DNA of 64,000 bases from Spirochaetales bacterium (GTDB lineage Bacteria; Spirochaetota; Spirochaetia; Sphaerochaetales; Sphaerochaetaceae), in NCBI GenBank assembly GCA_017614375.1, contig JAGABZ010000013.1, positions 200,414 through 264,413 of the forward strand, read 5' to 3'. Below are positions 52,777-62,878 of this stretch, in pieces. The notes under the pieces were generated by a model, which worked only from the letters and a program-made list of their open reading frames with translations, was not told the origin of the DNA and searched no databases. Positions within the stretch are counted from its first letter, which is position 1. Each line of letters opens with the position of its first letter. Made by a program: the position numbers and the translations under genes.

Positions 52777-52805
52777 TTGTCCAACCTGTGGAGGGGTGTT
52801 ATGAT
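52777..52805 (+). promoter_or_regulatory. Promoter of slyX and downstream genes (leaderless)
   Basis: TTGTCC, 17 bases, TATGAT, then six bases to the ATG at 52812. The -35 is inside the recurrent motif CGGTCCGGCCTTGTCCAA at 52767-52784. Confidence 0.72.
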
Positions 52806-52811
52806 GCGCCT

Positions 52812-53003
52812 ATGGACAACGGGGTCGAAAAACTGGAAATCAAGCTTGCCTATCTGGAGGACGAGGTCGAAACCCTCAACGGGATCGTCACCGGACAGCA
52901 GAAGGTCGTGGACCTGCTTGAAAAGACGGTGCGTGCCCTGGAAAGGAGAATAGGAGAAATCGAACAGGAGGGGAGACCGGACCGCCGGCCTCCGCACTTC
53001 TAG
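52812..53003 (+). CDS. slyX: SlyX family small coiled-coil protein
   Basis: A 63-residue helical protein of the SlyX family: one heptad-repeat coiled coil (KLEIKLAYLEDEVETLNGIV ... LLEKTVRALERRI) and the typical Pro-rich end PPHF. The function is not established; homologues are small cytosolic coiled coils. The start at 52812 is six bases after the -10; an in-frame upstream extension to 52656 is upstream of the promoter. lemA begins 15 bases after the stop. Confidence 0.85.
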   Translation: MDNGVEKLEIKLAYLEDEVETLNGIVTGQQKVVDLLEKTVRALERRIGEIEQEGRPDRRPPHF

Positions 53004-53017
53004 AAACGGAGGATAAA

Positions 53018-53569
53018 ATGGGCTGGATCGTAATGATTCTGATTGTAATCCTGGCGCTGTACATCATCAGCACCTACAACAAGTTCGTCACGCTGAAAAA
53101 TCAGGGAGAGGAGGCTATCTCGCAGATCGACGCCCACCTCAAGCAGCGCTATGACCTGATTCCCAATCTGGTCGAAACCGTCAAGGGATACGCGAAACAC
53201 GAATCCGGTACTCTGGAAGCGGTGATCAAGGCCCGCAACGCCGGACTGGGAGCCACGACTCTCCAGGAAAAGGACGAGGCCGCAGCCGGCATGACCGGAG
53301 CCCTCAAGCAGCTCTTTGCCCTGAGCGAGTCCTATCCCGAACTGAAGGCAAACACCAACTTCCTCGATCTGCAGCAGCAGCTGACCGCCCTCGAGGAAAA
53401 GATCCTCTCCGCCCGCAAGTACTACAACGCCGTCGTCAAGTCGTTCAACACCGCAATCGAGGTTTTCCCCGGTTCGCTGGTCGCGGGTCTGTTCTCGGCC
53501 AAGTTCCGGAAGATGGAATACCTCAAGATTGAGGAAGAGGCCAAGCAGAACGTAAAGGTCCAGTTCTGA
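53018..53569 (+). CDS. lemA: LemA family protein
   Basis: A 183-residue membrane-anchored protein: one N-terminal helix (IVMILIVILALYIISTYNKF), then the helical LemA domain with QIDAHLKQRYDLIPNLVETVKGYAKHE (partly shown: LKQRYDLIPNLVETVKGY) and the closing ARKYYNAVVKSFNTAIEVFPGS block. GGAGG precedes the ATG. LemA genes commonly stand beside DUF2207 or TPM genes, as here. The role in membrane or envelope homeostasis is not proven. Confidence 0.93.
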   Translation: MGWIVMILIVILALYIISTYNKFVTLKNQGEEAISQIDAHLKQRYDLIPNLVETVKGYAKHESGTLEAVIKARNAGLGATTLQEKDEAAAGMTGALKQLFALSESYPELKANTNFLDLQQQLTALEEKILSARKYYNAVVKSFNTAIEVFPGSLVAGLFSAKFRKMEYLKIEEEAKQNVKVQF

Positions 53570-53586
53570 CAGGGACGGGTAGGATA

Positions 53587-55443
53587 ATGAAGAGAACCCT
53601 GACCGTACTTGCGGTCCTCTTTGCGTGCCTGGGAACCCTCTGGGCGGCCGATTACCGCATCGAGCGGGTCGACACGACCATCACGGTGGGGACGGACAAT
53701 GTCCTTTCCGTCTCGGAGGCGTTTTCCGTGTATTTCAACCGGCCGTTGCACGGGATTTACCGCGACATACCGGTCGGCTACCTGGACGGGCAGCGGGTCA
53801 GAGTATCCGATGTCAGATCTTCGGTCGAGTGCGAGGTCTACGAGACCACCCGCAACTACGTCCGTCTGCGTCTGGGTTCGGAAAACAAGGTCCTGACCGG
53901 AGAGCACCGCTTCACAATCGGTTACAGATACGACATCGGAGCGGACCGCAACGAGGGTTATGACGAGTTGTACTACAACCTCGTCGGAGAGGGCTGGGAG
54001 GTAACACTTGAGGAATGCTCCTTCAAAGTTGTCTTCCCGACCGATGTGGACCCTCAGAGTGTCTGGGTTTTCAGGGGCAGCTACGGCTCGCGTTCTTCAG
54101 ACGGTGTAAATCTGAGCACCTCGGGAAACACTGTCAGTGTTAAAGTCAGCGCCATGCGGCCCGGCGAGACCCTGACTCTCAAGGTCGAGCTTCCTGACGG
54201 CTACTTTGTCGGCGCCCGGGAGACCGTCAACCGCACCCCGCTATACGCCGGACTGACGATTGCCAGCGGTCTGGCCTTGCTCGCCCTGGCCTTCGTCGTC
54301 TGGAACCGCATCGGCAGGGATGATGTGCCGGTTGTCGTCGCCCGTTTCGAGCCTCCTCAGGGGATGAGCCCGATGCAGGTGGGCTACCTTGCCGACGGAA
54401 CGGTGGATGACAAGGACCTGACCTCGATGCTGTTCTATTGGGCCGACAAGGGACTTGTCAGAATCGAGGAGGACGAGAAAAAAAAGGACCACTACAGCTT
54501 CGAAAAGCTCGGCGAAATCGGTCCTGACGCCCCCGAAATGGAGCGCTACTTCTTCCGGTCGTTCTTCGACTGTGCCAAGGACGGAAAGGTAAGGGAAAAG
54601 GACCTCTCCAACTTCTATGAAAAGATGATGGAGACAAAGGCGAAGGTCACCGCCTACTATACCGGGGAGCGCAGACTGGTCGAAACCAGAAGCGAAGTCG
54701 CCCGGATCCTGATTCTCTTTCTGGGCCTGATTCCCGCCATGCTGGCTTCGCTGACCCTGACCTGGGACTACCTCGATTTCGGCACGCTGGTCATCGGCGC
54801 CGCCGGGTTCGTCTATGCGGTCCTCGAGTTCGCGGTTCTCAACGAAGTCCTCAAGCGCTGGTACGTGCTGAAGCACCCGGTGGCCGCTGTGGTGGCCGCC
54901 TATATCCCGGCGCTGTTCGTGATTGTCGTATCGGCCCTGATGTGCGATTTCTTCGTCGCCGGTGCCCTGCAGTTCGTGACGGTTCTGTTGACGGTCTTTA
55001 TCCTCGGCACCCTGGCCTTTGTCTGCGCCATCATCCGGAAACGCAGCGACTACGGCCAGAAGGTCCTGGAGGAGGTCCTCGGCTTCCGCGAATTTCTGGA
55101 CAAGGTCGAGATCGACAAGCTCAAGATGATGATCGACTCCGACCCCGAGGTCTACTACCGGAACCTCTCGTACGCAATCGTCCTCGGGCTGGAAAAGAAA
55201 TGGGCCTCGAAGTTCGACGGACTGGCCGTCAGACAGCCGACCTGGTATGACGGACACAGCCGCATTTTGGATGCCTACTTCTTCAGCAGGATGGCCACGC
55301 ACATGACGACAAACGTCCAGACGGCCGTCATGCCCAAAGGCAGCTCGAGCTCGGCTCCCGGCTTCAGACACGGCGGTTCGTCGTTCGGAGGCGGAGGCTT
55401 CTCGGGCGGCGGCTTCGGCGGAGGCGGCGGAGGAGCCTGGTGA
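53587..55443 (+). CDS. DUF2207 membrane protein
   Basis: A 618-residue exported, membrane-bound protein. A signal peptide (LTVLAVLFACLGTLWAA) leads to an extracytoplasmic DUF2207 domain beginning YRIERVDTTITVG and containing RPLHGIYRDIPVGY. One membrane helix near 220 follows, then a soluble region, a cluster of helices near 375-480 and a Gly/Ser-rich tail (GGSSFGGGGFSGGGFGGGGG). This tail is typical of the LemA partner proteins. Start 17 bases after lemA; the stop shares one base with the next start. Confidence 0.88.
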   Translation: MKRTLTVLAVLFACLGTLWAADYRIERVDTTITVGTDNVLSVSEAFSVYFNRPLHGIYRDIPVGYLDGQRVRVSDVRSSVECEVYETTRNYVRLRLGSENKVLTGEHRFTIGYRYDIGADRNEGYDELYYNLVGEGWEVTLEECSFKVVFPTDVDPQSVWVFRGSYGSRSSDGVNLSTSGNTVSVKVSAMRPGETLTLKVELPDGYFVGARETVNRTPLYAGLTIASGLALLALAFVVWNRIGRDDVPVVVARFEPPQGMSPMQVGYLADGTVDDKDLTSMLFYWADKGLVRIEEDEKKKDHYSFEKLGEIGPDAPEMERYFFRSFFDCAKDGKVREKDLSNFYEKMMETKAKVTAYYTGERRLVETRSEVARILILFLGLIPAMLASLTLTWDYLDFGTLVIGAAGFVYAVLEFAVLNEVLKRWYVLKHPVAAVVAAYIPALFVIVVSALMCDFFVAGALQFVTVLLTVFILGTLAFVCAIIRKRSDYGQKVLEEVLGFREFLDKVEIDKLKMMIDSDPEVYYRNLSYAIVLGLEKKWASKFDGLAVRQPTWYDGHSRILDAYFFSRMATHMTTNVQTAVMPKGSSSSAPGFRHGGSSFGGGGFSGGGFGGGGGGAW

Positions 55444-56120
55444 TGAATGACATGTACACGGGACTGCTTCTGACTGCGGCGATGATCTGCGCCGTAATCC
55501 TGGGCGGCTGGCTGCTGACCCGAATCAAGGGCCTGCCGGAGGAAGTCTCGCGCAAGTTCATCCACATCGGGGTGTCCTGCTTCTATTTCTTCTACGCACC
55601 TTACATCTACGGCACCGAACTCTGGGGCGAGCTGCTCCTGCCCGTCGTTTTTTTAGCGTGCAACCTGTTCGTGGCTCTTACGGGCAAGCCCTTGTCGGTC
55701 AGCCGCGCGATGAGCGGTACCAACAAACTCGGGACCTCCTACTATCCTCTTTCAATAATCATCCTGATTCTCCTGACCCGCACCGGCATCGGTCTGGACA
55801 TCCGCGACCTGGGTGCCGGAGTGCTGGTGATGGGCTTCGGAGACGGCCTGGCCGGAATGATCGGCTCACTGGCCGGGGGAAAGAAGATTTCCCGGATTAC
55901 CGGCTCAAAGACCTGGGTGGGCTCTGCCGTGATGCTGACAGTCTCCTTTGTATGCATCGTCTGCATATACGAAGGTGAACTCAGTTTCCAATCCCCCGAT
56001 ACGGCGGTCTATGCCGCTGTGGCGGTGTTCGCCACCCTGGTCGAGGCGTTCACCCCGAAGGGTCTGGACAACCTCTCCGTTCCGCTTCTTACGGCGCTTT
56101 TGTGCATGCTGGTTTTGTGA
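55443..56120 (+). CDS. Polyprenol/diacylglycerol kinase family protein (VTE5/DGK1/SEC59-like)
   Basis: A 225-residue CTP-dependent lipid kinase-like membrane protein. It has about seven hydrophobic helices and the family motifs SRKFIHIGVSCFYFF near residue 35, GLDIRDLGAGVLVMGFGDGLAG near 120 (the catalytic-type GDGLA loop) and TWVGSAVM. The usual phosphoacceptor is an isoprenoid alcohol or diacylglycerol. The next gene is a DUF92 protein, mirroring the plant phytol-kinase (VTE5) and phytyl-phosphate-kinase (VTE6) pair. The ATG overlaps the upstream stop (TGATG). Confidence 0.82.
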   Translation: MNDMYTGLLLTAAMICAVILGGWLLTRIKGLPEEVSRKFIHIGVSCFYFFYAPYIYGTELWGELLLPVVFLACNLFVALTGKPLSVSRAMSGTNKLGTSYYPLSIIILILLTRTGIGLDIRDLGAGVLVMGFGDGLAGMIGSLAGGKKISRITGSKTWVGSAVMLTVSFVCIVCIYEGELSFQSPDTAVYAAVAVFATLVEAFTPKGLDNLSVPLLTALLCMLVL

Positions 56121-56953
56121 TGGGCGTTCTCGACGGCTTTCTTTTATCGCTGGTCTTTCCCTGGAACCTGTTTTTCGTGCTGGGGCTGATGCTCCTGCTC
56201 GCGGTGGTTTTTCTCAAGGCCCGGGCCCTGACCCTCTCCGGGGCGGTTGCCGCCGTAATCACCGGCGGACTGACTCTGTGGTGCACCGGTTTCGGCGGGC
56301 TTTTCATGCTGTTTTTCTTCCTTGTCAGCGCCGGGGTGCTCGGACTTCTGACAAAAAGGCACCGGAGTGAGGGCATCGAGAAGAAAACCGGGGCCAGGGA
56401 CGCCTCGCAGGTTTTTGCCAACGGCTTTCCCTGTCTGCTGGGGGCCGTGGGCTGGTTTTTCACCGCCCGTCCTCTGTTTCTGCTGATCTTCACCGCCGCC
56501 CTGGCCGAAGCCAACGCCGACACCTGGGCCGGGGAAATCGGAAGGCTCAGCTCCAAAAAGCCGGTGTCGCTCAAGACAAGACGTCCGGTGGAGGCGGGGA
56601 TCAGCGGGGGAGTGACCGCCCTGGGACTGTTCGGGGGGCTTCTGGGGGCCGTGTCCGTGGCTGCCCTGATGTGCCTGCTGTTCCCCGGTGAGAGGGTCCT
56701 CACCATGGCCGCCCTGGCAACCCTCTGCGGGATGCTGGGCTGTGTGTTCGACAGTTTCCTCGGGGCCTATGCCCAGGCCCAGTACTGGGACGCTGAGCAC
56801 GGCAGACTGACCGAAATCGAGACCGATTCCGAGGGGCGGCCGCTGGAGCTTTCCCAGGGTATCAGGTGGATCGACAACGACACGGTAAACCTGATGTCGA
56901 ACCTCTTTTCCTGCGTTCTGGCAACCGGGCTGAGCCTGGCTTCAGGACTCTGA
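56120..56953 (+). CDS. DUF92 family membrane protein (VTE6-like phytyl-phosphate kinase homologue)
   Basis: A 277-residue membrane protein with about seven helices. DUF92 landmarks are visible: LTLSGAVAAVITGGLTLWCTG near residue 36 (shown as SGAVAAVITGGL), EANADTWAGEIG near 135, RPVEAGISGGVTALG near 155 and the terminal NDTVNLMSN. In plants VTE6 phosphorylates phytyl phosphate; the substrate here is unknown but is likely an isoprenyl phosphate. The start at 56120 overlaps the preceding stop by one base. Confidence 0.83.
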   Translation: MGVLDGFLLSLVFPWNLFFVLGLMLLLAVVFLKARALTLSGAVAAVITGGLTLWCTGFGGLFMLFFFLVSAGVLGLLTKRHRSEGIEKKTGARDASQVFANGFPCLLGAVGWFFTARPLFLLIFTAALAEANADTWAGEIGRLSSKKPVSLKTRRPVEAGISGGVTALGLFGGLLGAVSVAALMCLLFPGERVLTMAALATLCGMLGCVFDSFLGAYAQAQYWDAEHGRLTEIETDSEGRPLELSQGIRWIDNDTVNLMSNLFSCVLATGLSLASGL

Positions 56954-56970
56954 GGGCAAGCGGTCCGTCC

Positions 56971-56999
56971 TTGACACAAATCATGGCATTCAATAGCAT
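56971..56999 (+). promoter_or_regulatory. Promoter of alaS (leaderless)
   Basis: Perfect TTGACA, 17 bases, TAGCAT, then seven bases to the ATG at 57007. Confidence 0.78.
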
Positions 57000-57006
57000 T
57001 CGGGGC

Positions 57007-58791
57007 ATGACTGCCAACGAATTGAGAAAGAAGTACATTGACTTTTTCGTGTCCAAAGGCCACGCCCACATCTCCGGCGCGTCCCTCATTCCCGAAAACG
57101 ACCCGACCGTTCTTTTCACCACGGCGGGAATGCACCCCCTGGTACCCTACATCCTCGGACAGGAGCACCCCGCGGGAAACATGCTTACCGACTATCAGAA
57201 GTGCATCCGCACAGGCGATATCGACAGTGTCGGAGATTCGCACCACCTGACTTTCTTCGAGATGCTGGGAAACTGGTCTCTCGGAGCCTATTTCAAGAAG
57301 GAAGCCATCTCGTGGAGCTACGAGTTCATGACGAAGGAACTCGGACTTGACCCCGACTCGATCAGCGTGACCGTCTTTGCCGGTGACGACGAGGTTCCCG
57401 CCGACGAAGAATCAGCCTCGATCTGGCAGAGTCTGGGAATCCCCCGCGAGCGGATCTACTTCCTCCCCCGCGAGGACAACTGGTGGGGACCGGCCGGCGA
57501 AACCGGACCCTGCGGCCCTGATACCGAGATGTTCATCGATACCGGCAAGCCCAAGTGCGGACTGGATTGCCGTCCCGGCTGCCACTGCGGAAAGTACATC
57601 GAGATCTGGAATGACGTCCTCATGCAGTACCGCAAGAACGCCGACGGGACCTTTGTCGAGATGGAGCGCAAGTGCATCGACACCGGAATGGGACTCGAGC
57701 GCACCACCGCCATGCTCGAGGGCAAGAAGAGCGTCTACGAGACCGAGCTTTTCACCCCGCTCATTCAGGCGGTCGGGAAGCTTTCCGGATACACCTATCT
57801 CTCCGACGAGAAGAAGGACAACAGCGTCCGCATAATCTGCGACCACATCAAGGCCAGCGTCTTCATAATGGGCGACGTCCGCGGAATGGCTCCGTCCAAC
57901 GTCGGGCAGGGCTACATCCTGCGCCGTCTGATCCGCCGTGCCGTCCGTCACGGACGCAACCTGGGCATCGAGGGCGGATTCCTCTCCGGTCTGGCCGAGG
58001 TCGTCATCGGAATGTACCGCGACTTCTATCCGGAACTCTCGGAGCGCAGGGATTTCGTCATCGAAAACCTCAACGCCGAAGAGGCCAAGTTCTCCGAAGC
58101 CCTGTCAAAGGGTGAAAAGGAGTTTGACAAGGTCATCACCGGCATGCTCCGCGGTTCCTCCAGGACTATCGGCGGCCGGGTGGCGTTCAAACTCTACGAC
58201 ACCTACGGATTCCCGATCGAGCTGACGATGGAACTTGCCGCCGAAAGGGGCTTTGACGTCGACGTGAAGGGCTTTGAAGAGGCGTTCCAGAAGCACCAGG
58301 AGGTCTCCAGGGCCGGAGCCGAGCAGCAGTTCAAGGGCGGACTGGCGGACAACAGCGAGATGACCACCGCCCTGCACACCGCCACCCACCTGATGCACCA
58401 GGCCCTCTGCGATGTCCTGGGCGGCTACGTCAAGCAGCTGGGCTCGAACATCACCGCGGAAAGGCTCCGCTTCGACTTCAACCACGACCGCCCGGTGACC
58501 CCGGAGGAACTGAAGAAGATCGAGGACATCGTCAACACCCAGATTCAGCGCGACCTGCCGGTGACCTGCGATGTGATGAGTCTGGAGGAGGCCCACCAAA
58601 AGGGCGCCTTCGCCCAGTTCGACGCCAAGTACGGCGAACAGGTCAAGGTCTACTCGATCGGCGACTACTCAAAGGAAGTCTGCGGCGGACCCCACGTCGA
58701 GCACACCGGTACGATGGGGCACTTCAGAATCGTCAAGGAGCAGTCCTCCTCGGCCGGCGTCAGAAGAATCAAGGCCGTTCTGGAGAAATGA
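57007..58791 (+). CDS. alaS: Alanyl-tRNA synthetase, short form
   Basis: Charges tRNA-Ala and edits mischarged tRNA. The protein is 594 residues, lacking the C-Ala/DHHA1 domain of the usual ~875-residue bacterial enzyme. It has the class II aminoacylation domain (MTANELRKKYIDFF, then FTTAGMHPLVPYI and NWWGPAGETGPCGPDTEM), a tRNA-recognition region, and the editing domain with HTATH and the zinc-type C-x3-H in KEVCGGPHV. A frame extension to 56983 is possible. However, the start at 57007 gives the family N terminus and follows the -10 by seven bases, while 56983 lies inside the promoter spacer. Confidence 0.95.
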   Translation: MTANELRKKYIDFFVSKGHAHISGASLIPENDPTVLFTTAGMHPLVPYILGQEHPAGNMLTDYQKCIRTGDIDSVGDSHHLTFFEMLGNWSLGAYFKKEAISWSYEFMTKELGLDPDSISVTVFAGDDEVPADEESASIWQSLGIPRERIYFLPREDNWWGPAGETGPCGPDTEMFIDTGKPKCGLDCRPGCHCGKYIEIWNDVLMQYRKNADGTFVEMERKCIDTGMGLERTTAMLEGKKSVYETELFTPLIQAVGKLSGYTYLSDEKKDNSVRIICDHIKASVFIMGDVRGMAPSNVGQGYILRRLIRRAVRHGRNLGIEGGFLSGLAEVVIGMYRDFYPELSERRDFVIENLNAEEAKFSEALSKGEKEFDKVITGMLRGSSRTIGGRVAFKLYDTYGFPIELTMELAAERGFDVDVKGFEEAFQKHQEVSRAGAEQQFKGGLADNSEMTTALHTATHLMHQALCDVLGGYVKQLGSNITAERLRFDFNHDRPVTPEELKKIEDIVNTQIQRDLPVTCDVMSLEEAHQKGAFAQFDAKYGEQVKVYSIGDYSKEVCGGPHVEHTGTMGHFRIVKEQSSSAGVRRIKAVLEK

Positions 58792-59234
58792 CCCGGGTCG
58801 CCGTCAGCGCCTGTCTCCTCGGCCGTAACTGCCGTTGGGACGGCGGCAACAACGCCTGTGAACAGGTCATTGCGCTCTCAAAGCGTCCCGACATCGAAAT
58901 TATTGAAGTCTGTCCCGAGGTTTCCGGAGGGCTGGGCATACCCCGTCCTCCAGCGGAAATCAGGGACGGGCGTGTCATAAACTCCCGCGGTGAGGACGTG
59001 ACCGGCAGCTTTGAGAAAGGAGCCCGGGCCTGTCTGGCGCGGGTTCTGGACACCGGCTGCGCCTGCGCTGTTCTCAAGGCCCGCAGCCCTTCCTGCGGAT
59101 GCTCGACCGTCTATGACGGCACCTTTTCCCACACCCTCGTAAGCGGTGACGGGCTGTTTTCCGCCCTGCTCAGGGAGCACAAAATCCCCGTTTGCGACGA
59201 AGAACACATCGGCGCGTCCGGAGTGTTGAGGTAA
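58788..59234 (+). CDS. DUF523 family protein
   Basis: A 148-residue cytosolic protein of the YbbK/DUF523 family, function unknown. Family signatures are [16 protein letters not shown] at the N terminus, [19 protein letters not shown] (shown in part) and [15 protein letters not shown], with several conserved Cys that may bind metal. It overlaps the alaS stop by four bases (ATGA), so expression is tied to alaS. Confidence 0.9.
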   Translation: MTRVAVSACLLGRNCRWDGGNNACEQVIALSKRPDIEIIEVCPEVSGGLGIPRPPAEIRDGRVINSRGEDVTGSFEKGARACLARVLDTGCACAVLKARSPSCGCSTVYDGTFSHTLVSGDGLFSALLREHKIPVCDEEHIGASGVLR

Positions 59235-59254
59235 TTGTCGATTTGGTGTAGATT
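59226..59254 (+). promoter_or_regulatory. Promoter of guaB
   Basis: TTGAGG, 17 bases, TAGATT, then a leader of about 17 bases with GGAGG. The -35 overlaps the end of the DUF523 gene. Confidence 0.68.
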
Positions 59255-59277
59255 TTCACGTAAACACGGAGGCAATA

Positions 59278-60789
59278 ATGGCGACTTTCATTTCCGAAAC
59301 CTCTCACACCTTCAGCGAATACCTGCTGGTTCCCGGCTACTCCGGTTCCGACTGCATTCCGGCCAACGTCAGCCTGAAAACGCCGCTGGTCAGATTCCGG
59401 CCCGGTTCGGAGGAATGCCCGCTTGAGCTGAACATCCCGATGACCAGCGCGATCATGCAGGCAGTCAGCGGCGAAAGGATGGCCCAGGCCTTGGCCAGAG
59501 AGGGTGGAATCTCGTTCATCTACGGCTCACAGTCCATCGAAGATGAGAGCGCCATGGTCAGCAGGGTAAAGAGCTACAAAGCCGGATTCGTCCCGAGCGA
59601 CTCGAACGTCAGGCCGGACGATACCCTGGCTACCATCATAGCCCTCAAGGAAAAGACCGGACACTCCACCGTCGCGGTCACCGACAACGGGAAAGAGGAC
59701 GGAGTTCTCCTCGGAGTGGTCACCAGCCGTGACTACAGGGTTTCCAGGATGTCACCCGACACACCGGTGTCCTCCTTCATGACCCCGTTCTCCAAGCTGG
59801 TCTACGGCACCGAGCCCCTGACCCTGTCCGAGGCCAACGACATCATCTGGGACCACAAGCTCAACGCCCTTCCGATAATCGGGGCCGACCGCCGCCTGAA
59901 GTGTTTCGTCTTCAGAAAGGACTACGATTCGCACAAGCAGAACCCCAACGAACTGCTCGATGACCGCAAGCGCTACCGGGTCGGCGCGGGAATCAACACC
60001 CGCGATTACAAGGAGCGCGTCCCGGCGCTGGTGAACGCCGGTGCCGACGTCCTGTGCATCGACTCGTCCGAGGGCTTCACGGAATGGCAGAAGCTCACCC
60101 TGCAGTGGATCCGCTCCGAGTACGGAGACAGCGTCAAGGTCGGAGCCGGGAATGTCGTCGACGCCGACGGGTTCGAGTTCCTCGCCGACTGCGGGGCGGA
60201 CTTCGTAAAGGTCGGAATCGGCGGCGGCTCGATCTGCATCACCCGCGAAACCAAGGGAATCGGACGCGGACAGGCCACTGCCCTGATCGAGGTTGCCCAG
60301 GCCCGCGACGCCTATCTGAAAAAGCACGGCGTTTACATCCCCGTCTGCTCCGACGGCGGACTGGTCTATGACTACCACATGGCCCTGGCCCTGGCGATGG
60401 GAGCTGACTTTCTCATGCTCGGCCGCTACTTCGCCCGCTTCGACGAAAGCCCGTCGGACAAGGTCAACCTCAACGGCAACTACGTCAAGGAGTACTGGGG
60501 CGAAGGCTCGGCCCGCGCCCGCAACTGGCAGCGCTACGACCTGGGAGGGGAAAAGAAGCTCTCCTTCGTCGAGGGCGTCGATTCCTACGTACCCTACGCC
60601 GGCAGCCTGAAGGACAACGTCGGCATCTCGATGAGCAAGGTCAAGTCGACCATGTGCAACTGCGGAGCGACCACCATCGCCGAGTTCCAGAAAAAGGCCA
60701 AGCTCACCCTGGTCAGCGCCACCAGCATCGTCGAGGGCGGCGCCCACGACGTCATCCTCAAGGACAAGGGACAGGAGCAGATCAAGTAG
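59278..60789 (+). CDS. guaB: IMP dehydrogenase
   Basis: NAD-dependent oxidation of IMP to XMP, the first guanine-specific step. The 503-residue protein has a TIM barrel split by two CBS domains (about residues 95-215), the catalytic loop [20 protein letters not shown] with Cys near residue 320, DSSEGFTEW in the substrate site, and a C-terminal [10 protein letters not shown] flap. The C terminus [12 protein letters not shown] is of a longer type seen in spirochaetes and some protists. GGAGG precedes the ATG. Confidence 0.94.
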   Translation: MATFISETSHTFSEYLLVPGYSGSDCIPANVSLKTPLVRFRPGSEECPLELNIPMTSAIMQAVSGERMAQALAREGGISFIYGSQSIEDESAMVSRVKSYKAGFVPSDSNVRPDDTLATIIALKEKTGHSTVAVTDNGKEDGVLLGVVTSRDYRVSRMSPDTPVSSFMTPFSKLVYGTEPLTLSEANDIIWDHKLNALPIIGADRRLKCFVFRKDYDSHKQNPNELLDDRKRYRVGAGINTRDYKERVPALVNAGADVLCIDSSEGFTEWQKLTLQWIRSEYGDSVKVGAGNVVDADGFEFLADCGADFVKVGIGGGSICITRETKGIGRGQATALIEVAQARDAYLKKHGVYIPVCSDGGLVYDYHMALALAMGADFLMLGRYFARFDESPSDKVNLNGNYVKEYWGEGSARARNWQRYDLGGEKKLSFVEGVDSYVPYAGSLKDNVGISMSKVKSTMCNCGATTIAEFQKKAKLTLVSATSIVEGGAHDVILKDKGQEQIK

Positions 60790-60819
60790 CCCCTCCGGCC
60801 AGCTTTTTCCTGCCGAAAC

Positions 60820-60848
60820 TTGATTATCCGATGATTTGTGAGTATCTT
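60820..60848 (+). promoter_or_regulatory. Promoter of groEL
   Basis: TTGATT, 17 bases, TATCTT. The leader of about 57 bases holds a short hairpin GCACC-GGAA-GGTGC (60858-60871). No CIRCE element is present, so HrcA control is not indicated. Confidence 0.68.
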
Positions 60849-60884
60849 TTGGTTTGTGCACCGGAAGGTGCCTTTGCTGTGTAG

Positions 60885-62549
<1,665 letters not shown>

Positions 62550-62569
62550 GCCCCGCTTGCTTTCAGACG

Positions 62570-62600
62570 CGGCTCTCCGGTCAACCGGGGAGCCGTTTTT
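62570..62600 (+). terminator. groEL terminator
   Basis: Twelve-base arms CGGCTCTCCGGT and ACCGGGGAGCCG around CA, then TTTTT, about 20 bases after the stop. Confidence 0.93.
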
Positions 62601-62633
62601 GCATCCGAATAACCCAGGGATGACCCGGCGAAC

Positions 62634-62710
62634 AAAAAAAAGGCTGCCGTCTATCCTGCCCGGCAGCCCCCAAAAGGGTAAGAATGAATGAAGATGTCTG
62701 TAACTTACCC
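62634..62710 (-). ncRNA. Candidate minus-strand small RNA with terminator
   Basis: On the minus strand GGGTAAG and CTTACCC (62710-62704 with 62682-62676) form one stem, followed by a terminator hairpin (GGCTGCCG/CGGCAGCC, 62668-62642) and an eight-base U-run (62641-62634). No minus-strand gene lies close upstream to need this terminator. No clear promoter was found (weak TTTAAG near 62715), so a real transcript is uncertain. Confidence 0.4.
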
Positions 62711-62752
62711 TGTGTTCCTTAAATGAACTTAAAAAGTGAAAAAAGTTTTGCG

Positions 62753-62788
62753 GGTGTCCCGGATTCGGGAACATTTTTCTTTTTCCGC
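62753..62788 (+). terminator. Possible plus-strand terminator upstream of the sigma-like gene
   Basis: TGT-CCCG, GATT, CGGG-A-ACA with one bulged base, then TTTTTCTTTTT. It lies 91 bases before the next start codon and could attenuate transcription into it. The stem is short. Confidence 0.45.
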
Positions 62789-62878
62789 GTTTTTGTTTCC
62801 CTGTTCGGGGACAAAACGCCCCAGCCGGGGAAATCGGTGTTAGGATGGGCGGTGCACCCTTTTCCCGGCAGGCCTCTT

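Noticed and set aside
56983-57006. Alternative alaS start at 56983
   Set aside because: It lies within the promoter spacer before the -10 box and adds residues not in the family N terminus.
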